DNA from: Methanobacteriota archaeon
GTDB lineage: Archaea; Methanobacteriota; Methanobacteria; Methanobacteriales; Methanobacteriaceae
Direction of reading: 5' to 3'
DNA: 64,000 bases
Assembly (NCBI GenBank): GCA_029556335.1
Contig: JAKQFA010000006.1
Coordinates: 382,011 to 446,010, forward strand
The translations under genes were made by a program, and so were the position numbers. This document shows, piece by piece, positions 40,322 to 50,137 of the stretch (position 1 is its first letter; each line of letters begins with the position of its first letter). Under the pieces are notes generated by a model that saw only the letters and a list, made by a program, of their open reading frames with translations, made no database searches and had not been told where the DNA came from.

Positions 40322-40813
40322 CTAGAAACAACTCCTTCTTTTTGTCTTTTCAAAGTACTGCTGGTGGTAATCTTCCGCCTTCCAGAAGGTTTGGGCTGGT
40401 TCGATGGCTGTAACAATATCTCGGGGATAAATATTTGACTTTTGAAGTTCATCACGCATTTTTTCTGCCAACTTTTTCTGATCCAAGTCGTGGTAGAAGA
40501 TCACGGAACGATATTGTACCCCTACATCGGGGCCTTGACGGTTAACAGTGGTGGGGTCGTGAATACTCCAGAAATGGTGCAGTAAATCGCGGTAAGAAAC
40601 TTCATGGGAGTTGAAGATCACCTCCACCACTTCGCTATGACCGGTGGTGCCGGTGCAAACATCCTGGTATGAAGGGTTATCCAGATCTCCTCCCATATAA
40701 CCGACAACAGTGGAAATCACTCCCTTTACTTCACGGAATGCGGCCTCAACCCCCCAAAAGCATCCTGCCCCAAAGGTGGCTTTCTGAAGTACTACTTCCT
40801 CTTTATTCATCAT
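40322..40813 (-). CDS. msrA: Peptide methionine sulfoxide reductase MsrA
   Basis: A 163-residue MsrA repairing oxidised methionine. Seen: F-G-A-G-C18-F-W-G-V-E-A-A-F with the catalytic cysteine, G-Y-M-G-G, T-G-H-S-E-V-V-E-V and the C-terminal H-Q-Q-Y-F. The frame runs 16 codons further, but GGAGG sits 6 nt before the ATG at 40813. MsrB is not in the window. Confidence 0.95.
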   Translation of the reverse strand: MMNKEEVVLQKATFGAGCFWGVEAAFREVKGVISTVVGYMGGDLDNPSYQDVCTGTTGHSEVVEVIFNSHEVSYRDLLHHFWSIHDPTTVNRQGPDVGVQYRSVIFYHDLDQKKLAEKMRDELQKSNIYPRDIVTAIEPAQTFWKAEDYHQQYFEKTKRRSCF

Positions 40814-40955
40814 ATCTATCCTCCTGGTTGAATGAAGATGGTGGTTGGTGTTTTTACCCATTCAGCACTCTTTTTGGTGTTTATCCCTTTTTTGTAGATG
40901 AACAGCTATAGTTATCTATATCCATAAATCACATTAAATTTTAGGTGAATCTATT

Positions 40956-42317
40956 TTGTCCAGCACCAATAAAAACTACGCCCTGATTGTAACTGTTATA
41001 GCATCATTTTTAACACCATTCATGGGTTCTTCCATAAACATTGCTTTACCCACCATTGCCCTGGAATTTAAAGCTAACGCGATTTTATTGGGATGGATAC
41101 CAACTGTTTATCTTTTATCCTTGGCAGTTTTCCTGGTGCCATTCGGCCGAATTGCCGATATATATGGTAGGAAAAGGGTTTTCACCTATGGTATTATAAT
41201 TTTCACCATATCCTCATTGGTAGCTGGTTTCTCCATCTCCACCGGGATGCTCCTACTTTTAAGGGTCTTCCAGGGACTGGGTGCAGCTATGATTTTTGGT
41301 AACGTGGCTGCCATTATAGCATCCCTTTTTCCTCCAGGAGAACGTGGAAGAGCCCTGGGAATAAGTGTAACTGGCGTATTTCTAGGTCTATTTTTGGGTC
41401 CTGTCCTGGGAGGGTTCCTGACCCAGAATTTGGGGTGGAGGAGCATATTCTTTTTAAACGTCGTTCTGGGCCTTCTTTCCACCCTGGCTGTCTTAAGGCT
41501 AAGGGGTGAATGGACTGAAGCGCAGGGAGAGAAATTCGATCTTCCAGGGTCCCTAGTATTGGGAATGTCCCTGGTGTCCCTGATGTATGGCTTATCAGAA
41601 CTTCCCACCCTTCATGGTTTCTTCCTGATTCTGGGCGGATTACTGGGATTGGTACTATTTTTTTCAGTGGAAAGCAGGATGAAAAGTCCTGTTCTGGAAG
41701 TAAAACTCTTTAAAAACAAGATCTTCACCCTGCACAACCTGGCTGCCTTTATAAACTACTGTGCCGGGGTGCCTATAGTCTTCGTTTTAAGTCTCTACCT
41801 GCAGTACATCAGGGCCCTGGATCCCCAGAGCACCGGTCTTTTAATGGCGGTACAACCGGTAACCATGGCTATTTTCTCCCCTCTAGCTGGTAAGCTATCG
41901 GACCGGGCGGAACCCCGCCTGGTGGCTTCGGCAGGGATGGCCTTCACTGCCCTGGGCTTGGCCTTCTTGGCATTTCTGACACAAGAAACCAGTCTTTTCT
42001 GGATCATCAGTGGCCTCATAATACTGGGTTTGGGATTTGCCCTTTTTTCCTCACCAAACACCAACGTCATAATAAGCAGCGTCAATTCACGCTATTACGG
42101 GGTTGCTTCCGCTACTTTAAGCACCATGCGGGTTCTGGGCCAGATGTCAGGTATGGGGTTGGCAATTTTCACCCTGGCCATCTTCGTAGGTAGCGCCAGC
42201 ATCCAGCCTGATAATTACGGCCGCTTCCTGTTAAGCGCCAGGATATCTTTTGCCCTGTTTTCTTTTATGAGTCTTTTGGGAATAATAGCCTCTTTATCGG
42301 GTAAAAAAGAAAACTAA
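40956..42317 (+). CDS. MFS transporter, drug-exporter (DHA2/EmrB) type
   Basis: A 453-residue membrane protein with about 14 helices. Signature segments: F-G-R-I-A-D-I-Y-G-R-K-R (loop 2-3) and L-R-V-F-Q-G-L-G-A-A-M, then G-P-V-L-G-G (motif C of exporters). It probably exports a small molecule in exchange for protons. TTG start behind AGGTGA. A second exporter of the same type is encoded at 48755; they are diverged. Confidence 0.9.
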   Translation: MSSTNKNYALIVTVIASFLTPFMGSSINIALPTIALEFKANAILLGWIPTVYLLSLAVFLVPFGRIADIYGRKRVFTYGIIIFTISSLVAGFSISTGMLLLLRVFQGLGAAMIFGNVAAIIASLFPPGERGRALGISVTGVFLGLFLGPVLGGFLTQNLGWRSIFFLNVVLGLLSTLAVLRLRGEWTEAQGEKFDLPGSLVLGMSLVSLMYGLSELPTLHGFFLILGGLLGLVLFFSVESRMKSPVLEVKLFKNKIFTLHNLAAFINYCAGVPIVFVLSLYLQYIRALDPQSTGLLMAVQPVTMAIFSPLAGKLSDRAEPRLVASAGMAFTALGLAFLAFLTQETSLFWIISGLIILGLGFALFSSPNTNVIISSVNSRYYGVASATLSTMRVLGQMSGMGLAIFTLAIFVGSASIQPDNYGRFLLSARISFALFSFMSLLGIIASLSGKKEN

Positions 42318-42363
42318 AACCCTTACAATGGGGGAAGAAGTTTTTAGGGGGAACCACATATAT

Positions 42364-44073
42364 ATGGTCATGGAGAATAAGAAAGTTGCAGCTATCCTGG
42401 ACCGGGTGGCAGATTACCTGGAAATGGATGGTGCTGATTTTCGTACCAGGGCCTACCGTCGTGCCGCCCATACCGTTGACTTCCTGCCCCAGCCCATCGA
42501 GGAGGTTCGAAAAGAGGGGGGCTTGGAGAAGCTGCCCGGTGTTGGAAAAGCCATTGCCCTTAAGATTAAGGAGATCCTGGATACCGGATCCCTCCAGTAC
42601 TTGGAGGACCTGGAGAAACAGTATCCAGTGGACTTCGAGGGCCTGCTCCTGGTGGAGGGAGTGGGCCCCAAGACAATCAAACTACTCTACCAGGAGCTGG
42701 GAGTTAAAAACCTGGCGGACCTTGAAAAAGAGGCTAAAAGTGGCCATATACAACACTTGAGGGGTATGGGGATTAAGAGTGAGAAAAGGATTCTTAAAAA
42801 CTTGGAATTCGCTAAAAAGAGTACTGGAAGGCGACTTTTAGGTGATATCATGCCTCTAGCCCTGGAACTTAAGGAAAAGATAGGTTCACTACCTGAAGTC
42901 GAAATAGTGGAAATTGCAGGTTCTATACGCCGAAAAAAGGAAACCATTGGGGATATTGATGTTTTAGCCGTTACCAGTGACCCCCAAAAAGTGATGGACT
43001 ACTTCGTTAACATGGACTTGGTGGGTGGGATAATATCCCGCGGCCCCTCCCGATCCACCATCCGGCTTAAGGATGGACTGGAAGTGGACCTGAGGGTGTT
43101 CAGAAAGAAAGAATATGGTTCGGCCTTGGTGTATTTCACGGGGTCATGGGAACTTAACGTGGAGCTGCGAAAAATGGCCATAGGCCGTGGGCTTAAACTA
43201 AATGAATACGGAATATTCAGGGGGGAAGAGCAATTGGCCGGGGAAACTGAGGAGGAAGTTTTCAGGGCCCTGGGATTGTCCTACATTGAACCGGAGCTAA
43301 GGGAGAACCAGGGGGAGATCGAGGCGGCATTGACTGGTGAACTTCCGAAACTGGTTGAAACATCTGATATAAAAGGGGATCTTCACATCCACACCCAGTG
43401 GAGTGACGGCCGCTCATCCATACTGGAAATGGCCCTGGCCGCCCAGAAACTGGGTTACCAGTACCTGGCTATTACAGACCATGCACATGGCCTTCCTGTT
43501 GCCGGTGGATTGGATGAAACAGCCCTAATGGAACAAATAAGAGAGATAGATAGGGTGAATGATGAACTTGAAGGTATCCGGGTGCTTAAAGGCGTGGAAC
43601 TAAATATTAGAGCAGATGGTACTTTAGATATTGATACGGTAGTCCTGGAAGAATTGGATATTGTGCTAGCCGCGATTCATTCAGGAGTACCCTTCCTACC
43701 TGGAACCCTGACCAAGATCATCCAGGACACAGTGGAGAATGAACACGTGGATATCCTGGCCCACCCCTCGGGCAGGAAACTTAAAAAACGACCCGCCTAT
43801 GACATCGACTTGGAAAAAGTCTTTGAAACCGCTGCTGATACAGGAACCATCATGGAAGTGGATGGACAGCCCAATCGTCTGGATCTGAGTGATGAAAATA
43901 TAAGAACCGCCCTTAAATATGGGTGTAAACTGTCCCTGGATACCGATGCCCACCACCCCCAGGACTTGCAACACATGGAACTGGCAGTATTCACCGCCCG
44001 CCGGGGATGGGCGGAAGCCCGGGACGTGGTTAACACTCTCCCCTTGAATAAGCTTCTCAAGACTTTGAAATGA
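42364..44073 (+). CDS. polX: DNA polymerase X family with PHP domain
   Basis: A 569-residue PolX acting in base-excision gap repair. N-terminal helix-hairpin-helix part (L-P-G-V-G-K-A-I-A, V-E-G-V-G-P-K-T), nucleotidyl transferase core with I-A-G-S-I-R-R and G-D-I-D-V-L-A, and a C-terminal PHP domain beginning G-D-L-H-I-H-T-Q-W-S-D-G with metal-binding histidines (also I-T-D-H-A-H-G). PHP gives 3'-5' exonuclease or phosphoesterase activity. The frame extends 12 codons upstream to 42328; the ATG at 42364 matches the family start. Confidence 0.93.
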   Translation: MVMENKKVAAILDRVADYLEMDGADFRTRAYRRAAHTVDFLPQPIEEVRKEGGLEKLPGVGKAIALKIKEILDTGSLQYLEDLEKQYPVDFEGLLLVEGVGPKTIKLLYQELGVKNLADLEKEAKSGHIQHLRGMGIKSEKRILKNLEFAKKSTGRRLLGDIMPLALELKEKIGSLPEVEIVEIAGSIRRKKETIGDIDVLAVTSDPQKVMDYFVNMDLVGGIISRGPSRSTIRLKDGLEVDLRVFRKKEYGSALVYFTGSWELNVELRKMAIGRGLKLNEYGIFRGEEQLAGETEEEVFRALGLSYIEPELRENQGEIEAALTGELPKLVETSDIKGDLHIHTQWSDGRSSILEMALAAQKLGYQYLAITDHAHGLPVAGGLDETALMEQIREIDRVNDELEGIRVLKGVELNIRADGTLDIDTVVLEELDIVLAAIHSGVPFLPGTLTKIIQDTVENEHVDILAHPSGRKLKKRPAYDIDLEKVFETAADTGTIMEVDGQPNRLDLSDENIRTALKYGCKLSLDTDAHHPQDLQHMELAVFTARRGWAEARDVVNTLPLNKLLKTLK

Positions 44074-44090
44074 ATTTTATGATAAAAATC

Positions 44091-45035
44091 TTATATATCC
44101 TGCTGGATCAGGGATAATAGCCTTATCAGGGTAACCACATCCATCCGGTTATGTTCCAGGATGGGTACCAGGGGTCCTATATTACCCTCATGGAGGTAGG
44201 TGCGGTAGTAATCAGGTACCAAGTGGCCGGGGACGTCATCCACCCGTTCCAGATCAAAAAGATACCTTTCTAGGGTTTGGAGCTGGCAGTTGGGAAGTTG
44301 CGACTTCCAGTTGTACCTGGCTGGATACAGTAAATCCAGATGATGGGCTGGGTCAGGATAATCTAGATGGTGATGTTTCATCCTTCTTCTGATGAAGGGA
44401 GCATCAAAACTCCGACCATTGAAGCTCACCAGCAGAGTTTTGTCATGGTAAAGGGAAAAGTAACTCTCTAATGCTGCTTTTTCTTCGTTCAAATCTCTCA
44501 GGAGGAACTGAATAGTCTCTACCTTGCTTCCGGAGGTCCTGGCCACTCCGATGAGTATAAGGGGCACTCCATCCAGTCCCATAGTTTCGATGTCCATGAA
44601 TAAGAAGTCCTCTGGATCTCGGGTTGAAATACACAGGGTGTTAAGGGGATGGGATGGGAAAAATACCCTGGTAATATGCTCGGAAAGTTTATCAAAGTCT
44701 TTTTCATCCAGTAACTTAACAATACTGGCAGCTTCCCCTCCGTATCTGTCATGTCCAACCAGATCTCGCAGGGTCTGGTAACCATTTTCCTTCAATTTAG
44801 ACTCTTTGGTCTGACCCACGCCATTTAGAAGTTTTAAATCGGATAATATCTGTTTTTTTATCTTTTCAATTGAGGGGGTCTTAATTTTGATTTTTTCTTT
44901 CTTTTTAAAGGAGAAACATGTGCCATGGATGTTTTCAACCTCAGTTCCGTGGGATAAATCTTCTAGGGATTGATCCTGGTACTTCAAAAGTAACTTTTTT
45001 TTAAGTTCCTCTGGATTATCGGTCAGCTTTGACAT
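44091..45035 (-). CDS. RNase H-like exonuclease domain protein (YprB type)
   Basis: A 314-residue protein. N-terminal third is a charged region with a helix-hairpin-helix-like L-L-N-G-V-G-Q-T-K-E-S-K-L; the rest is an RNase H/DnaQ-like fold with F-M-D-I-E-T-M-G (D-x-E), S-F-N-G-R-S-F-D, and H-N-R-M-D-V-V-T-L as the metal-binding acidic residues. It fits the YprB-like predicted nuclease family. It is convergent with polX (17 nt), suggesting a repair role. Confidence 0.8.
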   Translation of the reverse strand: MSKLTDNPEELKKKLLLKYQDQSLEDLSHGTEVENIHGTCFSFKKKEKIKIKTPSIEKIKKQILSDLKLLNGVGQTKESKLKENGYQTLRDLVGHDRYGGEAASIVKLLDEKDFDKLSEHITRVFFPSHPLNTLCISTRDPEDFLFMDIETMGLDGVPLILIGVARTSGSKVETIQFLLRDLNEEKAALESYFSLYHDKTLLVSFNGRSFDAPFIRRRMKHHHLDYPDPAHHLDLLYPARYNWKSQLPNCQLQTLERYLFDLERVDDVPGHLVPDYYRTYLHEGNIGPLVPILEHNRMDVVTLIRLLSLIQQDI

Positions 45036-45067
45036 CTATTTTTTACATCCCCTTTTCATATCATATT

Positions 45068-45081
45068 ATACAGTCTTGTGA
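45068..45081 (+). promoter_or_regulatory. Repeated 14-nt promoter-upstream element, copy 1
   Basis: ATACAGTCTTGTGA, identical to the sequence at 53867-53880. It begins 30 nt before a TATA-like AATTATAT (45098) ahead of the lipoprotein gene. May be a binding site for a shared regulator. Confidence 0.4.
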
Positions 45082-45153
45082 CCAAAACTTTGACAAAAAT
45101 TATATGTATAAAGGATATATATAAGCTAATTATTAGACTTAGGAGGAAAAACT

Positions 45154-45684
45154 TTGAAAAAATACGTTATAGCAATTACGCTGTTGCTGTTGGTAGTCAT
45201 GGCCTCGGGGTGCACCACCACCAGCCAGAACACAACCAAGAGTTATGATGCCAATGGAGTATCTTTTGATTACCCAAACACTTGGCAGATCGAAAACACA
45301 ACTGATAGTAACATTACCACGATCCAACTCTCAGATCCTGAATACAATCAAACTAATGCCAGTAAAGGCAGTTTTGCCGTTGTAATAATCGGCCCGGAGG
45401 CAGTTTCTAGTGATATGGCTGAATTCCGGAAAATCCTCAAGGATGAAGCCGGTACCAGTGGTGTGAATTCCACCACGAAAACCATAAGCATAGCCGGAGT
45501 ACAAGCCAATGCCACCACATTTACAGGTAAAGATGATGATGGTAGTGAGGCCTACTTGCAACTAATTGACTTCACCAAGGCTAATAAGTCCATAATAATA
45601 TTCATGGCAGCTGGTGGTGGAGCTAACATAGATGCGGCCAAGACTAACTTCGACGTCATCATCAAAAACTTTAAGGTGGCTTAA
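45154..45684 (+). CDS. PsbP-like lipoprotein
   Basis: A 176-residue protein with a lipoprotein signal (K-K-Y, hydrophobic core, V-M-A-S-G-C) and a PsbP-related outer domain starting V-S-F-D-Y-P-N-T-W. After cleavage the Cys would be lipid-modified and the domain faces outside. Function unknown. The TTG start stands 7 nt after GGAGG. Related to the protein at 15924. Confidence 0.78.
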   Translation: MKKYVIAITLLLLVVMASGCTTTSQNTTKSYDANGVSFDYPNTWQIENTTDSNITTIQLSDPEYNQTNASKGSFAVVIIGPEAVSSDMAEFRKILKDEAGTSGVNSTTKTISIAGVQANATTFTGKDDDGSEAYLQLIDFTKANKSIIIFMAAGGGANIDAAKTNFDVIIKNFKVA

Positions 45685-45740
45685 TCCACCACCACATTAC
45701 TATTTTTTTTCTGGAATTCATTTTATGGAGGTATTATATA

Positions 45741-46166
45741 TTGGAATTTATAGATTGTGTTAAATTTGCAAATGAAAATACCACGGCCTGGATTGCAACT
45801 GTAGAAGGAGATCAGCCTAGAGTGAGGGCGTTTGGATTATGGTTTGCCGATGAAACAGGATTCTACTTCCAAACATCCACAATAAAGGAGATTGTATCTC
45901 AATTGCGGGACAACCCCCGAGTGGAGTTCGCATTCCACCAGCCAGATGAAATGACAGGTACCATGCTCCGGGTGAGTGGGAAGGTGGAGTTCCTGGATGA
46001 TCTGGAATTAAAAAAGAAGGTTATAAATGACAGGCCCTTCCTGAAAGAATTTGGAATGACCCCCCAGGATGAAAGACTAGTTATATTCCGGGTGTCAGAG
46101 GGAGAGGCCCACTTCTGGAACTGGGAGAACAATTTACTACCAAAGGATATAATTAAATTTGGATAG
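45741..46166 (+). CDS. Pyridoxamine 5'-phosphate oxidase-like flavin-binding protein
   Basis: A 141-residue split-barrel protein: W-I-A-T-V-E-G-D-Q-P-R-V-R-A-F-G and F-Y-F-Q-T-S-T-I-K-E, typical of the PNPOx-like family that binds FMN or F420. Substrate unknown. GGAGG precedes the TTG by 9 nt; an ATA one codon earlier is 6 nt away, so the exact first codon is uncertain. Confidence 0.85.
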   Translation: MEFIDCVKFANENTTAWIATVEGDQPRVRAFGLWFADETGFYFQTSTIKEIVSQLRDNPRVEFAFHQPDEMTGTMLRVSGKVEFLDDLELKKKVINDRPFLKEFGMTPQDERLVIFRVSEGEAHFWNWENNLLPKDIIKFG

Positions 46167-46177
46167 CACTGATTTTT

Positions 46178-47011
46178 ATGGAAATAGTATGCCTCATAGA
46201 TAACCACTTGGAAGATAGCCGCCTGGCATCTGAACACGGCTTATCAGTGTACATTGATCAAGGTAAAGAGAAGATCCTCTTTGACACCGGAGCCACTGGT
46301 AAAGCAGTTGAAAACGCCATGACAATGGGTGTGGAACTGGAAAAGGTGGAATTAGCCATCATAAGCCACGGCCACTACGATCACGGGGGTGGCTTAGAAG
46401 CCTTCTTGGAGGTCAATAGAAAGGCCCAGGTTTACATGTGTCAGGGTGCAGCTAAAAAACACTTCCGTATCGACAACGACGTAGTGAAGGACATCGGATT
46501 AGATGAATCAGTTCTAAAGAAATACAGTGAACGTATCACCTACCTAGATGAATTTATTCAATTGAGGGATGATCTGTTTTTGATTACATCCATACGCCAA
46601 GTCCATGCTGTTCCAGAGGGTAATAAATTCCTGTATGAAGAAGAAGGTTTGGAATTGGTCCAGGATAGTTTTACTCATGAGTTGGTCATGGTTTTAAAAC
46701 GAGAGGATGGTTTGGTGGTGTTAACCGGCTGCAGCCACAATGGCATACTCAACATCCTGGACGCGGTGGTGGAAAAATTTCCAGAAACCCCATTAATAGC
46801 AGTGTTTGGTGGCCTGCATCTCATGATACCACCCGATGACTCTGTAGTGGACCCCCGGGAGTTGGATATTATGGCCCGTAAGTTGATGGAGTATCCAATT
46901 GGCAGGATCTACACGGGCCACTGTACTGGAATCCGGTCCTATCAATTCCTGAAAAGGATCATGGGGGACCGTATCAACTACTTCGCCACTGGATCTAGGG
47001 TAACGATATAA
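46178..47011 (+). CDS. MBL-fold metallohydrolase, MJ0301 type
   Basis: A 277-residue metallo-beta-lactamase fold protein: L-F-D-T-G, S-H-G-H-Y-D-H-G-G (H-x-H-x-D-H metal motif), G-C-S-H-N-G, and G-G-L-H-L. Members are often labelled dihydropterin-methyl-RFAP synthase after a methanopterin-related proposal, but that activity is poorly supported. The gene follows the PNPOx-like gene by 11 nt. Confidence 0.85.
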   Translation: MEIVCLIDNHLEDSRLASEHGLSVYIDQGKEKILFDTGATGKAVENAMTMGVELEKVELAIISHGHYDHGGGLEAFLEVNRKAQVYMCQGAAKKHFRIDNDVVKDIGLDESVLKKYSERITYLDEFIQLRDDLFLITSIRQVHAVPEGNKFLYEEEGLELVQDSFTHELVMVLKREDGLVVLTGCSHNGILNILDAVVEKFPETPLIAVFGGLHLMIPPDDSVVDPRELDIMARKLMEYPIGRIYTGHCTGIRSYQFLKRIMGDRINYFATGSRVTI

Positions 47012-47099
47012 AAAAAATGACAACTGGTTTTTGATCTCATCAAGATCAGTAGATTAAGAATACTCCAAGTTAAAAAATAGTAGGAATATTATTGATAGG

Positions 47100-47500
47100 A
47101 AATTAATTCATATCTTGCAGTTCTTGCACCTGACAATAGGCGGATCTATCCTGATATAGGGTGCGATGAACGGTGTCTACACCATTTTTTTTTGGAAAAG
47201 TCCAAGCCTGCCATATACTAATTCTGGAGTTGAGTTCAAGATATGCCAGTAAGCAATTTTAAGTCTTCTATTTTTATCAAGAGATATTCAAGGTGAACAG
47301 TGATTAGATCAGTGGTCATGATCTCCTTGAAAGTCAATTTTTATTAACAGTTTCTTCTATTTTATCAAAATCCCAATGGGTAGCAATCCCTGTCAACTAT
47401 TATCATCCTCTAGTACCGGGAAACCCATATGTACCGCGTTTATTGTTACCAGTGATTAAGTAGTAATATCTTGGATTGAAAATAAACCAGTAGGTGGGAT
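47100..47500 (-). pseudogene. CBS-domain protein remnant
   Basis: Read on the minus strand from 47500: T-G-L-F-S-I-Q-D-I-T-T, stop, S-L-V-T-I-N-A-V-H-M-G-F-P-V-L-E-D-D-N, stop; then in another frame L-T-G-I-A-T-H-W-D-F-D-K-I-E-E-T-V, and then E-I-M-T-T-D-L-I-T-V-H-L. These are successive pieces of CBS domains with at least two stops and one frameshift; sequence below 47285 is more decayed. No intact gene in the 590-base gap. Confidence 0.6.
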
Positions 47501-47600
47501 TGTTTGTTTTTTTTGTTCTTCTGAGCTGCAGAGGCGAATATTTAGTTAATACTTTCCCTTTTTTATATTAGTCTGAGCTTGGATTGTAATAATTACAATT

Positions 47601-47828
47601 TCATTTCTTTTCGCATCTAAAACATAAGTTAGTCTTGCGGTTAGTTTTAAAGACCTTTCCACACTTTTGACAACTAACTTCTTTTATGAGTGGCTTCTTA
47701 TTCAGGTGAAACTTGGCGGCTTTAACGGAGCAATTGTAGTTATTGGATTGGATAGTTGCTCTTGCTTTCCTATCCAGAGCTTCTTCAGCGTATTTTCTTT
47801 CCATTTCTTCCCCATAATCTCTCCCCAT
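47601..47828 (-). CDS. Small zinc-ribbon protein of unknown function
   Basis: A 75-residue basic protein whose C-terminus has C-Q-K-C-G-K-V-F ... C-F-R-C, a four-cysteine zinc ribbon. The N-terminal half is helical and charged. GGGG precedes the ATG by about 6 nt. No family recognised. Confidence 0.5.
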   Translation of the reverse strand: MGRDYGEEMERKYAEEALDRKARATIQSNNYNCSVKAAKFHLNKKPLIKEVSCQKCGKVFKTNRKTNLCFRCEKK

Positions 47829-47879
47829 AGTATTCCCCGTAACATTGTTGTGTTCATCGAAAATATATCTTTAGTGATA

Positions 47880-48509
47880 TCATTTTTTAGAACCCCTGAT
47901 CACTACGAATGAACCTTCTCCAAATCCTTCCTTTACAGGTTCAGGGTGTTTAATTTTGCTTAATGGCCGGAAAAGGGTTTGCCTAAACTGTAAATCATAA
48001 AAAGGTGTCTGTTTAAGGTAGGATATGACTTCTTTAACAGGATAAAATTTAGCATCATTGTAAAACCTGCTCTCAGATTTATGGTGTTGGTAATATTTCC
48101 CCAGGGGACTGTCAGCGTCTATGAATCCTATTATAAAATAGCCATCAGGTTTCAGAACCCGATGAACCTCTTCAAAAGCTTTTTTAACATTATCCAGGAA
48201 ACAGAGGGTGGTAACCATTAAAACTAAATCAAACTGGGAAGTAGTAAAGGGCAGTGATTCAGCAACTCCCTTAACTACTTTTATACCTCTTTTTTGGGCT
48301 ATTTTTCCCATATCCCGGGAGGGATCCACCCCTAATTTAATATTTAAAGGTGCAGCGAAACGTCCACTTCCCACACCTACCTCGAGGCCATTTCCATACT
48401 CGGGTAATAGTTCTTTTATTGCCTGAAGCTCTGATTCGTAGATAAATCTATTTTTATCAAACCATTCATCGTATTGTAGGGCAAATCTATCAAAGGATTT
48501 CAACGACAT
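47880..48509 (-). CDS. SAM-dependent methyltransferase (class I)
   Basis: A 209-residue UbiE/Methyltransf_11-like protein: L-E-V-G-V-G-S-G-R-F (motif I), G-V-D-P-S at the end of strand 2, G-V-A-E-S-L-P-F, and V-L-K-P-D-G-Y-F (post-III). Substrate unknown. It has its own promoter region on the right and is followed by the zinc-ribbon gene after about 50 nt. Confidence 0.85.
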   Translation of the reverse strand: MSLKSFDRFALQYDEWFDKNRFIYESELQAIKELLPEYGNGLEVGVGSGRFAAPLNIKLGVDPSRDMGKIAQKRGIKVVKGVAESLPFTTSQFDLVLMVTTLCFLDNVKKAFEEVHRVLKPDGYFIIGFIDADSPLGKYYQHHKSESRFYNDAKFYPVKEVISYLKQTPFYDLQFRQTLFRPLSKIKHPEPVKEGFGEGSFVVIRGSKK

Positions 48510-48754
48510 TTTTCCTCAGATTGTTATATTTAACCTTGTTAGTAAAAAAATTAGATAGAATTGTTTACGTTGCCTAGTCCATATAAAAGGACAGTTGGCT
48601 GTGAAATTAATTATAAATTAGAAGTGTTTTTCTGGCAGATAACAATACAGTAATAATCATTTGTGTGTTTGGTATAAAAATCCTTATTCTATTTACGAAG
48701 GGGAATCCTCCATAAACAAAAAACTTTTTTTATCAGTCAATTAGAAATAGTTTT

Positions 48755-50137
48755 ATGGTAAATCAAGGACAGACTCGTATATTATTTTTACTTTTAGTAG
48801 GTGTTTTCATGGGTTCCCTTGATGTAGGGATTGTAGGCCCGGCACTACCTTCAATTCAACTATATTTTGGAGTTAATGAGAGAATATTGTCCTGGATCTT
48901 TACCATATACATCCTTTTTTACATGATTGGAACCCCATTAATGGCTAAACTGTCAGATATTCATGGCCGGAGATTTATTTATATAATAGACATTGTACTA
49001 TTTGGTGTGGGTTCATTAGTTACTGTAACATGCTCATCCTACGAAATATTACTTTTAGGAAGAGCAATTCAGGGTATAGGTGCAGGGGGGATATTTCCAG
49101 TAGCGAACGCCTTTATAGGAGATATTTTTCCACCAGAAAAAAGGGGTGGAGCTCTAGGGATTTTAAGTTCAGTATGGGGCCTGTCCGGCGTCTTAGGGCC
49201 GATTTTAGGTGGTTTATTACTAAACTACGTCTGGCAGTGGCTTTTCATTATTAACATACCTATATCCATAGCTGTTGCAATAGCAGGTTTTTTTATACTT
49301 CCTAAAAGTAGAAAAAATCCAAAATTCAGTTTTGATTGGCAGGGTATAATCATTTTAGGACTGATGGTTACATTTCTCGCATACGGCATTAACCAAATTG
49401 AAACCCACAATGTGGTGCTGAGCATATTATCACTAAATGTTTGGCCTTTCCTACTGCTAAGCGTAATATTATTACCCATTCTATGGAAGATAGAGACCAG
49501 AGTCCAGGATCCATTAATTCAGGTCGATCTTTTCAAAAGTAAAGAAGTTAAACTTGTTAATAGCATAATGGTTGGAACGGGCCTGGTACAGGCTTCCACT
49601 GTTTTTGTACCGGCATTTGTAATTACCGCCTTAAGCCTCACCCCACCTAAGGCCAGCCTTATGTTGCTGCCAATCGTCCTAACCATGGCATTAGGTGCCC
49701 CGGTTATTGGAAAACTTCTAGATAAATTCGGTTCAAGGAATATAATGTTTACAGGAACATTCATAATGGTAATTGGCCTTTTGGTCATGGGATTATTCGC
49801 GGTATCATTTTACGTGTTCATAGTAGCCGGAGTTCTTATCGGCGTGGGTATGAGCACGGCTATCGGATCCCCCCCTCGCTATATCATGTTACTAGAAAGC
49901 CCACCCCAGGAAAGGGCATCAGGTCAGGCCATCCTAAACATAATTACCAGTGTAGGACAACTAATAGGGGGAGCACTTATTGGGGCATTTGTAGGCTCCT
50001 ACGCCGGCAAACTAATAGGTTACCAGTACGCGTATATGTTCATAGGATTCGCAGCTATAATCATGACAATTTTGACTACAGGTCTTAAAAGCAAAGAGGA
50101 ACAACTTAAAACAATGGAGTACAGTCTGAAAAAATAA
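48755..50137 (+). CDS. MFS transporter, EmrB/QacA type
   Basis: A 460-residue exporter with about 14 helices: G-S-L-D-V-G-I-V-G-P-A-L-P (motif D1), L-S-D-I-H-G-R-R (motif A), L-G-R-A-I-Q-G-I-G-A-G-G (motif B) and G-P-I-L-G-G (motif C). Probable proton-driven drug or metabolite export. The ATG has no strong ribosome binding site. Confidence 0.9.
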   Translation: MVNQGQTRILFLLLVGVFMGSLDVGIVGPALPSIQLYFGVNERILSWIFTIYILFYMIGTPLMAKLSDIHGRRFIYIIDIVLFGVGSLVTVTCSSYEILLLGRAIQGIGAGGIFPVANAFIGDIFPPEKRGGALGILSSVWGLSGVLGPILGGLLLNYVWQWLFIINIPISIAVAIAGFFILPKSRKNPKFSFDWQGIIILGLMVTFLAYGINQIETHNVVLSILSLNVWPFLLLSVILLPILWKIETRVQDPLIQVDLFKSKEVKLVNSIMVGTGLVQASTVFVPAFVITALSLTPPKASLMLLPIVLTMALGAPVIGKLLDKFGSRNIMFTGTFIMVIGLLVMGLFAVSFYVFIVAGVLIGVGMSTAIGSPPRYIMLLESPPQERASGQAILNIITSVGQLIGGALIGAFVGSYAGKLIGYQYAYMFIGFAAIIMTILTTGLKSKEEQLKTMEYSLKK

